DNA of 6,727 nucleotides from CAZOWL01 sp964583605 (GTDB lineage: Bacteria; Pseudomonadota; Gammaproteobacteria; Chromatiales; Chromatiaceae), in contig CAZOWL010000146.1 of the NCBI GenBank assembly GCA_964583605.1, positions 1 to 6,727 of the forward strand, given 5' to 3'. Below are positions 1 through 5,951 of this stretch, piece after piece. A program made the translations under genes and the position numbers. Position 1 is the first letter of the stretch. Each line of letters starts with the position of its first letter. Under the pieces are notes generated by a model. The model was not told the origin of the DNA and did no database searches. It saw only the letters and a program-made list of their open reading frames with translations.

Positions 1-2133
1 CGGCTTGATCAGTTCGAGATACCAGTCGCAGAACTCGCTCCAGGTGAGCGCGTGCAGCGCCGCCGCGGCCTGATCAAAGCGGTAGCTCCTGATCGCGTCG
101 GTGACGGCCGCGATGGTCTCGTTCAGGCGCGTGCGCATCCAGCGGTCGGCGGCGCTGAAGTGCATCGCGCCGCCGGCCTGGCCGCAGTCCTCGCCCTCGG
201 TGTTCATCAGGACATAGCGGGCGGCGTTCCAGAGCTTATTGCAGAAGTTGCGATAGCCTTCGGTGCGGCTCAGGTCGAACTTGATGTCGCGCCCGGTCGA
301 GGCGAGCGCGGCGAAGGTGAAGCGCAAGGCGTCGGTGCCGAATGCCGGGATGCCCTCTGGGTAGTCCCGGCGCGTCTGCTTGGCGATCCGCTCGGCCAGG
401 TGCGGCTGCATCAACCCGCGCGTGCGTTTCTCGACCAGGGGCTCGAGCGCGATGCCGTCGATCAGGTCGATCGGGTCGAGCACATTGCCCTTGGACTTCG
501 ACATCTTCTCACCATGGGCGTCGCGCACCAGGCCGTGGATGTAGACCTCGCGGAACGGGGCATCGCCCATGAACTTGAGGCCCATCATGATCATGCGTGC
601 GACCCAGAAGAAGATGATGTCGAAGCCCGTGACCAGCACAGAGGTCGGGTAGAAGGCCGCGAGGCGCTCGGTGCTTGCGGGCCAGCCGAGCGTGCTGAAC
701 GGCCATAGCGCCGAGCTGAACCAGGTGTCGAGCACGTCGGGGTCCTGCACGAGCGCGGCGTCGGCGGCCAGCCCGTGGCGCGCGCGGACCTGGTCCTCGG
801 AGCGGCCGACATAGATGTTGCCCAGCTCGTCGTACCAGGCCGGGATGCGGTGGCCCCACCAGATCTGCCGTGAGATGCACCAATCCTGGATGTTGCGCAT
901 CCAGTCGAAGTAGGTGTTCTTCCAGTTGTCCGGGACGAAACGGATGCGCCCGTCCTCGACCGCGGCGATCGCCGGAGCGGCCAGCGGCGCGACGCGCACG
1001 TACCATTGATCAGTGAGGAAGGGCTCGATGACGGCCCCGGAGCGGTCTCCTCGCGGCACCATGAGACGGTGGTCGTCGACCTTCTCGAGGAGCCCCAATC
1101 CGCTCAGGTCGGCGAGGATACGCTCGCGCGCGGCATAGCGATCGAGGCCCGAGTAGGCGCTCGGGATCAGCTCGCCCTCGCTCGTCTCGTTGGCGCGAAT
1201 CGCGGCATCCACGGTCAGGATGTTGATCAGGCCGCCATGGGGCTGCTCGGCGATCGCATTCTCGTCGCGGTGCCGCAGCCAGACCTGATAGTCGTTGAAG
1301 TCATGGGCCGGCGTGATCTTGACGCAGCCGGTGCCGAACTCGGGGTCGACGTACTCGTCGGCGATGATTGGGATCCGCCGTCCGGTCAACGGCAGCTCGA
1401 CGAGCTCGCCGAGCAGGTGGCGATAGCGCTCGTCGCCGGGGTGCACGGCGACGGCGCAGTCGCCGAGCATGGTCTCGGGGCGCGTCGTCGCGACCACCAG
1501 GTGCCCGGTGCCGTTGGTCAGCGGATAGCGCATGTGCCAGAGGTGGCCGGCCTCCTCCTCGGAGAGGACCTCGAGATCGGAGACCGCCGTGTGCAGCACC
1601 GGATCCCAATTGACGAGGCGCTTGCCGCGATAGATGAGCCCTTCCTCGTAGAGCCGCACGAAGACCTCACGCACCGCCGCCGAGAGGCCCTCGTCCATCG
1701 TGAACCGCTCGTGCGACCAGTCGAGCGAGGCGCCAAGGCGCCTGAGCTGGCGTGTGATCGTGCCGCCGGACTCGGCGCGCCACGCCCAGATCCGCTCGAT
1801 GAAGCGCTCACGCCCGAGGTCGTGGCGATCTTGACCCTGGGCGTTGAGCAGGCGCTCGACGACCATCTGCGTGGCGATGCCCGCATGATCGGTGCCGGCC
1901 TGCCAGAGCGTCGCGGCGCCCTGCATGCGGTGGAAGCGGATCAGCGCGTCCATGATGGTGTCCTGGAACGCATGACCCATGTGCAGACTGCCGGTGACAT
2001 TCGGCGGCGGGATCATGATGCAATAGCTGTCGCGCCCAGCCGAGCCGCCGACCGGCGTGAAATACCCCCCGGCCTCCCAGGTGTCATACCAGGTCTGCTC
2101 GAGGGCCTGTGGGTCGTAGTTCTTGTCCAACAT
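1..2133 (-). CDS. valS: Valyl-tRNA synthetase, C-terminal part cut off by window edge
   Basis: This cytoplasmic class Ia enzyme charges tRNA-Val with valine using ATP. The reading frame is open for 711 codons from the ATG at 2133 to the left edge, and the E. coli enzyme has about 951 residues, so roughly three quarters is present. Visible in order: an N-terminal PPPNVTGSLHMGH block with the HIGH-type signature HMGH at residues 51-54; the CP1 editing domain with TTRPETMLGD at 216-225 and GTGCVKITPAHDFND ending near 281; the catalytic-core blocks DWCISRQIWWGHRIPAWYD and DVLDTWFSSALWPFSTLGWP; and KMSKS at 543-547. After KMSKS comes the LVEKRTRGLMQPHLAERI stretch typical of gammaproteobacterial ValRS. 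Most of the anticodon-binding domain and the C-terminal coiled coil lie outside the window. The chosen ATG gives the usual MLDKNYDP start directly before the conserved WYDTWE. The Shine-Dalgarno is weak (no clear GGAGG). No frameshift was seen. Confidence 0.97.
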   Translation of the reverse strand, partial: MLDKNYDPQALEQTWYDTWEAGGYFTPVGGSAGRDSYCIMIPPPNVTGSLHMGHAFQDTIMDALIRFHRMQGAATLWQAGTDHAGIATQMVVERLLNAQGQDRHDLGRERFIERIWAWRAESGGTITRQLRRLGASLDWSHERFTMDEGLSAAVREVFVRLYEEGLIYRGKRLVNWDPVLHTAVSDLEVLSEEEAGHLWHMRYPLTNGTGHLVVATTRPETMLGDCAVAVHPGDERYRHLLGELVELPLTGRRIPIIADEYVDPEFGTGCVKITPAHDFNDYQVWLRHRDENAIAEQPHGGLINILTVDAAIRANETSEGELIPSAYSGLDRYAARERILADLSGLGLLEKVDDHRLMVPRGDRSGAVIEPFLTDQWYVRVAPLAAPAIAAVEDGRIRFVPDNWKNTYFDWMRNIQDWCISRQIWWGHRIPAWYDELGNIYVGRSEDQVRARHGLAADAALVQDPDVLDTWFSSALWPFSTLGWPASTERLAAFYPTSVLVTGFDIIFFWVARMIMMGLKFMGDAPFREVYIHGLVRDAHGEKMSKSKGNVLDPIDLIDGIALEPLVEKRTRGLMQPHLAERIAKQTRRDYPEGIPAFGTDALRFTFAALASTGRDIKFDLSRTEGYRNFCNKLWNAARYVLMNTEGEDCGQAGGAMHFSAADRWMRTRLNETIAAVTDAIRSYRFDQAAAALHALTWSEFCDWYLELIKP

Positions 2134-2178
2134 GGTGTCGCGAGGCTCGTGATAAGGTTCCGTTCGCTGGGCCGAGAA

Positions 2179-2184
2179 AGTATA
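2179..2184 (-). promoter_or_regulatory. Putative -10 box of the valS promoter
   Basis: On the minus strand the hexamer TATACT (5 of 6 matches to TATAAT) lies about 45 nt upstream of the valS ATG, preceded by GGT. The region 16-18 nt further upstream (CTGGCCC) is a poor -35 match. If used, transcription would begin near 2171-2173 and give a leader of roughly 40 nt. This is the best sigma-70-like candidate close to valS, but it rests on one hexamer. Confidence 0.35.
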
Positions 2185-2268
2185 ACCGACGCGGACAGCC
2201 GGGCCAGGCGCCTCACGGGCCGTTCGCGAGGCAGGAGCGCATTCGTTGCCGTGAAACCCGCGCAGCAC

Positions 2269-2309
2269 GCTCGCTCCCTCGCCCTCTGGGAGAGGGTTGG
2301 GGTGAGGGA
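2269..2309. repeat. Dispersed intergenic hairpin repeat (CTC-CCC/GGG-GAG type)
   Basis: The stretch reads on the minus strand as CCCTCACCCCAACCCTCTCC followed by its partner arm. I recognise this from memory as a recurrent intergenic repeat of many proteobacterial genomes. Its core at 2276-2296 is a hairpin: CCCTCgCCC pairs with GGGaGAGGG around a TCT loop, 8 of 9 positions paired. No run of T follows on either strand, so it is not a classical intrinsic terminator. It abuts the larger inverted repeat that begins at 2309. The family assignment could not be checked against other genomes here. Confidence 0.6.
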
Positions 2310-2370
2310 ACGATCAGGGGCGGGGCGACCTTTCATGGTTCGGGGTGGCTCGCCTCGCCCCATGATCGTT
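2309..2370. repeat. Long inverted repeat, 19/20-nt arms
   Basis: Left arm AACGATCAGGGGCGGGGCG (2309-2327) pairs with right arm CGCCTCGCCCCATGATCGTT (2351-2370). The pairing is complete apart from one bulged A and one G-U pair, and an extra A-T pair can close at 2328/2350. The loop is about 21 nt. In RNA or cruciform DNA this would be a very stable hairpin. It lies about 180 nt upstream of valS and 580 nt upstream of ppdK, directly next to the dispersed repeat at 2269-2309, so both may form one compound element. A short mobile-element remnant is an alternative. Confidence 0.7.
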
Positions 2371-2410
2371 AGCATTCCCCTGTATTGAATTTTTGCATTA
2401 CCAGACGGCG

Positions 2411-2441
2411 GCGAAGCGGTTACCATTGCGCGCGAAGCGGT
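2411..2441. repeat. Direct repeat GCGAAGCGGT with 21-nt period
   Basis: The decamer GCGAAGCGGT occurs at 2411-2420 and again at 2432-2441, start to start 21 nt, which is two helical turns. The flanking bases are partly alike (tACC versus gCCC). It could be a pair of protein-binding sites or a chance duplication in GC-rich DNA. Confidence 0.45.
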
Positions 2442-2584
2442 GCCCGTCGGATGAGCCGCGGCCGGCGGCCGGCGAGCGGCGGGGTACGAAGGCCCCGGCG
2501 GCACATGGCCTCCTCGACCGGGCGGATCCAGCGGACCATAACACCTATATAGTGCACTCGCTGTGTCGTGCGGTGCCCGTGGCG

Positions 2585-2612
2585 CCAGCAGACGGTCACC
2601 AGCAGACGGTCA
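2585..2612. repeat. Exact 14-nt tandem duplication
   Basis: CCAGCAGACGGTCA is present twice head to tail with no mismatch and no gap (2585-2598 and 2599-2612). No open frame of recognisable protein covers it. It looks like a slippage-type duplication in non-coding DNA. Confidence 0.8.
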
Positions 2613-2668
2613 ACGTAGCTCCAAGTCTCTGAGTGGTGGCGCAAGAATCACCTGATCACCAGCGCTGG

Positions 2669-2691
2669 ATCGGGCCCCTCATCGGGCCCCT
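2669..2691. repeat. Tandem ATCGGGCCCCT repeat, 12-nt period
   Basis: ATCGGGCCCCT occurs at 2669-2679 and 2681-2691, so the unit is 12 nt with one variable base. Each unit contains the palindrome GGGCCC. It follows directly on the palindrome CCAGCGCTGG at 2659-2668. Confidence 0.65.
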
Positions 2692-2705
2692 GATGCGGTC
2701 GGGGT

Positions 2706-2809
2706 GTCGCCCTCCAGGGCGACGGGATTCCCACAGGAAGGCCGCCATGAGACGCGGGGGCTCGATCGGTATTCGCGCTCTTGAGAATGGGTCGGCCTGG
2801 AGGTCGACC
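2706..2809. repeat. REPIN/BIME-like pair of inverted hairpins
   Basis: Two small hairpins of the same design face each other. The first, at 2706-2723, is GTCGCCCT-CC-AGGGCGAC with perfect 8-bp arms. The second, at 2790-2809, is GGTCGGCCT-GG-AGGTCGACC, 8 of 9 bp. Read on the minus strand, the second is GGTCGACCTCCAGGCCGACC, which matches the third copy at 6587-6606 in 19 of 20 positions. Two REP-like palindromes in opposite orientation, about 66 nt apart, is the layout of a REPIN or BIME. Such elements are mobilised by RAYT (TnpA-REP) transposases in other bacteria, but no such gene is in the window. Confidence 0.6.
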
Positions 2810-2933
2810 ATCCGGCCGATTGCGGCGACCAACTGTTCTATTTGTACTTGAGTCCTGAGTCAGGCCCCTCTTTGATCCGGTCCGCGCAAGCGGTCGGACG
2901 CAATCGTTAGCGCTCATCCTAATCAATTTGAGA

Positions 2934-2938
2934 GAGGT
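2934..2938 (+). promoter_or_regulatory. Shine-Dalgarno of ppdK
   Basis: GAGGT within AGAGAGGTAG lies 10 nt before the ATG at 2949. It decides the start: an in-frame TTG at 2928 would place this ribosome binding site inside the coding region and has no purine-rich site of its own at a suitable distance. Confidence 0.75.
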
Positions 2939-2948
2939 AGATCCGAGC

Positions 2949-5729
2949 ATGGATACAGCAACCTATGCGAAGAAGCAGGTGTTCGCCTTCGAGGAGGGCA
3001 ATGGCAAAGACAAGAAGCTCTTGGGCGGCAAGGGCGCCAATCTCTGCGAGATGACGCAGATCGGGCTGAACGTGCCGCCCGGCTTCGTCATCTCGACGGC
3101 CGCCTGCCTGGAGTACCTGGACTCGTCGACCAGGGAGCTGCCCGCCGGCGTGATGGACGAGGTCCGTATTCAGATGAAGGCCCTGGAGTCCAAGACCGGC
3201 AAGGGTTTCGGCAGCCCCGAGGACCCATTGCTCGTGTCCGTGCGCTCGGGCTCGGCGATGTCGATGCCGGGCATGATGGATACGATCCTCAACCTCGGGC
3301 TCAATACGGAGACGTTGCAGGGGCTGATCCGCCAGACCGGTGATCCGCGCTTCGGCTACGATGCCTATCGGCGCTTCATCCAGCTGTTCGGCAAGGTCGC
3401 CCTTGGCGTGCCGGATGAGCTCTTCGACCGTGAATTCGAGGCCGTCAAGGAGCACGCGCACGTCAAGGAGGACGTCGGGCTCTTGGCGGCCGATCTGAAG
3501 GAGATCAGCGAGCGCTTCCTGAAGGTCATCCAGGCCCATACCGGCAAGCCCTTCCCGGAGAATCCATTCGAGCAGCTCGAGATCGCCATCAAGGCGGTCT
3601 TCAACTCCTGGATGGGCAAGCGGGCCGTGGACTATCGGCGGCAGTTTCACATCACCCCGGAGATGGCCCATGGCACCGCGGTGAACGTGGTCACCATGGT
3701 GTTCGGCAACCGCGGCAATGATTCGGGCACCGGCGTCGCCTTCACGCGCAGCCCGGCCACTGGCGAGAACAAGCTCTTCGGCGAGTACCTGCTCAACGCC
3801 CAGGGTGAGGACGTGGTCGCCGGGATCCGCACGCCGAAGCCGATCGATCGGCTGAAGGACGAGATGCCCGAGATGGCCCGCCAGCTCGACGAGCTGCGCG
3901 ACAAGCTGGAGAGCCACTACCGCGAGGTCCAGGACTTCGAGTTCACGATCGAGCGCGGCCAGCTCTATTGCTTGCAGACCCGTAACGGCAAGATGAACGC
4001 GCACGCGATGGTGCGCACGTCCGTCGAGATGGAGCGTGAAGGCCTGATCACGAAGGAAGAGGCCCTGATGCGCATCAATCCGGACCTCTTGGAGCAGATG
4101 CTCTTCCCGCGGCTCGACCCGGGGGTGCGCGCCGACGCCGTCGCTCAGGGGCTGCCGGCCTCGCCGGGCGCGGCCTCAGGGATCGCGGTATTCGACGCCG
4201 ACCGCGCCGAGCAGATGGGCAAGGAGCTCGGGCAGAAGGTCATCCTGGTGCGTGAGGAGACGAAGCCTGAGGATATCCACGGCTTCTTTGCCTCCGAGGG
4301 CATCCTCACCTCGCGCGGCGGCAAGACCTCGCATGCCGCGGTCGTGGCGCGCGGGATGGGCAAGCCCTGCGTTGCCGGCGCGGAAGGTATCGTCGTCGAC
4401 GTCAACCGCCGCGAGGCCTACGTCGGTGAGACCAGCTTCCGCGAAGGCCAGATCATCACCATCGACGGGACGACGGGCAAGGTCTATCTCGGGGCCATCC
4501 CCACTGTCGAGCCGGATTTCTCACCGGAGCTCAATACGCTTCTGGCCTGGGCCGATGAGGTGGCGACGCTCGACGTGATGGCCAATGCCGATACGCCGGA
4601 TGACGCGCGACGGGCCCTCAAGTACGGCGCCGTCGGCATCGGACTGGCCCGCACGGAGCGGATGTTCAACGACCCGGTACGGCTGCCGATCGTCATCGAG
4701 ATGATCGTCTCCGACACCCCGGAGCAGCGCCAGGCGGCGCTCGATAGGCTGCTGCCGCTGCAGCGTGCCGACTTCCGTGAGCTGTTCGAGGTCATGTCGC
4801 CGCGACCGGTGACGATCCGCCTGCTGGATCCGCCGATCCATGAGTTCCTCCCCGATGAGCACCAGCTGGAGCGCGAGCTCGCCGAGCTCCACCGGCTGGG
4901 CGAGACGACCCGCGGCATGGCCGTGCTCGCCGGCACGATGAGCTTGATCCATGCGTCCGACCGGGCCAGGCAAGAGCTCGACGGGATGCGTCGCATGGTC
5001 GATCCGGCACTGGTCGAGGACGCCATCGCGAAGAAGGAGACGATGCTGCGCAAGGTGCGCATCCTCTACGAGACGAACCCGATGCTCGGTCACCGCGGCG
5101 TGCGTCTCGGGATCACCTTCCCCGAGATCTACCAGATGCAGATCCGCGCCATCCTCGAGGCCGCCGCGGAGTGTGCGCGCATGGGGATCGAGGTCCACCC
5201 GCAGATCAAGGTGCCGCAGGTCTGTACCGTGGAGGAGCTGAAGCGGGTCAAGACCTACGTCGATACGATCCATGAGGAGATCAAGCAGCGCTACGGCCAC
5301 CCGGTCAACTTCAAGTTCGGGACCATGATCGAGGTCGTGCGCGCCTGCATGCGGGCCGAGTCGCTGGCCGGCGTGGCCGAGTTCTTCTCGTTCGGCACCA
5401 ACGACCTGACCCAGGCGACCTTCTCCTTCTCGCGTGAGGATGCCGAGAACAAGTTCCTGCCGCTGTATAACCAGTCGACGATCCTGCAGGACAACCCGTT
5501 CGAGGTGCTGGACGTCAAGGGTGTCGGCAAGCTGATGAAGCTGGCCGTCGAGTGGGGCAAGCAGACGCGCCCAGACATGCACGTCGGCATCTGCGGCGAG
5601 CACGGCGGGCATCCCTCGTCGATCGCCTTCTGCCACGAGGCCGGGCTCGACTACGTGTCTTGCTCGGCGCCCCGAGTGCCGGTGGCGCGCCTCGCGGCGG
5701 CCCATGCCGCGATGGGGGCAAAGCTCTAA
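2949..5729 (+). CDS. ppdK: Pyruvate, phosphate dikinase (PPDK), complete, with linker insertion
   Basis: This cytoplasmic enzyme interconverts pyruvate + ATP + Pi and PEP + AMP + PPi, linking pyruvate to gluconeogenesis or PPi-saving glycolysis. The ATG at 2949 gives 926 residues. The N-terminal ATP-grasp domain shows LGGKGANL (25-32), VRSGSAMSMPGMMDT (98-112), FGNRGNDSGTGVAFTRSP (252-269) and QDFEFTIERGQLYCLQTRNGK (328-348). The swivelling domain carries the phospho-accepting histidine, His462, in GGKTSHAAVVARGMG; Thr460 is the position phosphorylated by PPDK regulatory proteins in other organisms. The C-terminal TIM barrel has Arg568 (RTERMF), Arg624 (TIRLLDPP), Glu795 (MIE), Asp819 (GTNDLTQ) and Cys882 (GICGEHGG). 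These match R561, R617, E745, D769 and C831 of the Clostridium symbiosum enzyme (874 aa) as I remember them. All key residues are present, so it should be active. The odd point is an extra stretch of about 43 residues between Arg624 and Glu795. No regulatory-protein gene is adjacent. Confidence 0.97.
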   Translation: MDTATYAKKQVFAFEEGNGKDKKLLGGKGANLCEMTQIGLNVPPGFVISTAACLEYLDSSTRELPAGVMDEVRIQMKALESKTGKGFGSPEDPLLVSVRSGSAMSMPGMMDTILNLGLNTETLQGLIRQTGDPRFGYDAYRRFIQLFGKVALGVPDELFDREFEAVKEHAHVKEDVGLLAADLKEISERFLKVIQAHTGKPFPENPFEQLEIAIKAVFNSWMGKRAVDYRRQFHITPEMAHGTAVNVVTMVFGNRGNDSGTGVAFTRSPATGENKLFGEYLLNAQGEDVVAGIRTPKPIDRLKDEMPEMARQLDELRDKLESHYREVQDFEFTIERGQLYCLQTRNGKMNAHAMVRTSVEMEREGLITKEEALMRINPDLLEQMLFPRLDPGVRADAVAQGLPASPGAASGIAVFDADRAEQMGKELGQKVILVREETKPEDIHGFFASEGILTSRGGKTSHAAVVARGMGKPCVAGAEGIVVDVNRREAYVGETSFREGQIITIDGTTGKVYLGAIPTVEPDFSPELNTLLAWADEVATLDVMANADTPDDARRALKYGAVGIGLARTERMFNDPVRLPIVIEMIVSDTPEQRQAALDRLLPLQRADFRELFEVMSPRPVTIRLLDPPIHEFLPDEHQLERELAELHRLGETTRGMAVLAGTMSLIHASDRARQELDGMRRMVDPALVEDAIAKKETMLRKVRILYETNPMLGHRGVRLGITFPEIYQMQIRAILEAAAECARMGIEVHPQIKVPQVCTVEELKRVKTYVDTIHEEIKQRYGHPVNFKFGTMIEVVRACMRAESLAGVAEFFSFGTNDLTQATFSFSREDAENKFLPLYNQSTILQDNPFEVLDVKGVGKLMKLAVEWGKQTRPDMHVGICGEHGGHPSSIAFCHEAGLDYVSCSAPRVPVARLAAAHAAMGAKL

Positions 5730-5796
5730 GGCGGTAGCGCGTCACCCGCCTTGGGTCCCCTGCGTCGGTCAAACCTGTAGCCTGCCATCGCTCGGC

Positions 5797-5894
5797 CGTA
5801 GGTTGGGCTGAGGAACGAGGCCCAACGCCCGACTGCCCCACACCCAGGAACTGGGATGTGGGCTGTTGGGCGTTGGGCCTCCGACGTTGGCCCA
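5797..5894. repeat. Palindromic intergenic repeat element downstream of ppdK
   Basis: The core is a long hairpin at 5818-5880. Its outer arms AGGCCCAACGCCC (5818-5830) and GGGCGTTGGGCCT (5868-5880) are perfectly complementary over 13 bp. The inner part continues pairing (GCCC/GGGC, ACA/TGT, CCCAG/CTGGG) down to a GAA triloop, with only small bulges. A second hairpin, GTTGGGC (5802-5808) with GCCCAAC (5820-5826), uses the same left-arm bases, so the two folds exclude each other. The opening GTAGGTTGGGCTGAGGAACG resembles a repeat I recall from many bacterial intergenic regions. The nonamer TAGCCTGCC flanks the whole at 5778-5786 and 5899-5907. No T-run follows, so it is a poor intrinsic terminator, although so strong a hairpin could still protect the ppdK mRNA 3' end. 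Confidence 0.7.
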
Positions 5895-5937
5895 TACATA
5901 GCCTGCCGAAGGGCTGACGTTACGAGCCCTACAACTC

Positions 5938-5942
5938 GGAGG
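5938..5942 (+). promoter_or_regulatory. Shine-Dalgarno of the SDR gene
   Basis: GGAGG lies 9 nt before the ATG at 5952 and selects that start. The frame is open further upstream to 5856, but that extension would translate the palindromic repeat. An ATG at 5945 is out of frame. Confidence 0.8.
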
Positions 5943-5951
5943 CAATGCGCT

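Larger units (their letters stand above)
2134..2948. other. Divergent valS-ppdK intergenic region, non-coding and repeat-rich
   Basis: This stretch of 815 nt separates two divergently transcribed genes. Short open frames occur on both strands (for example 2393-2632 plus and 2420-2644 minus), but they show no recognisable protein, have no clear ribosome binding sites and run through the repeats, so I call no gene. It holds the putative valS -10 box, the repeats listed separately, a 10-bp perfect palindrome (CCAGCGCTGG, 2659-2668), and just before ppdK a small hairpin CCGC-GCAA-GCGG at 2882-2893. A weak sigma-70-like pair on the plus strand, TTGCGG at 2820-2825 and TGTACT at 2843-2848 with a 17-nt gap, could serve ppdK but matches the consensus poorly. 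No tRNA, rRNA or CRISPR array was seen. Confidence 0.8.

Noticed and set aside
1006..2388. 460-codon plus-strand open frame antisense to valS
   Set aside because: It is the complement of a well-conserved ValRS. The translation is a low-information GC-rich mix without recognisable domains, and it runs on into the hairpin repeats.
2269..2809. CRISPR array
   Set aside because: The repeats differ in sequence and length and have no regular spacers, so they do not form an array.
2393..2851. Small open frames of 72-79 codons in the valS-ppdK spacer
   Set aside because: They cross tandem repeats and hairpins, have no clear ribosome binding site, and give no recognisable protein on either strand.
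2928..2948. TTG start giving seven more residues for PPDK
   Set aside because: The GAGGT ribosome binding site at 2934-2938 would lie inside this extension and is correctly placed for the ATG at 2949.
2919..4004. 361-codon minus-strand open frame antisense to ppdK
   Set aside because: A shadow of the PPDK coding strand caused by third-position GC; no family signature and no ribosome binding site.
4521..5705. 394-codon minus-strand open frame antisense to ppdK
   Set aside because: Same cause: long antisense frames are expected opposite GC-rich genes, and the sense strand carries all PPDK catalytic residues.
5818..5880. Intrinsic terminator of ppdK
   Set aside because: The stem is strong, but no run of T follows and the structure has the look of a repeat element, so I list it as a repeat.
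5856..5951. Upstream extension of the SDR frame by 32 codons
   Set aside because: It would translate the palindromic repeat; the GATGGTG Rossmann start and the GGAGG at 5938-5942 both fit the ATG at 5952.
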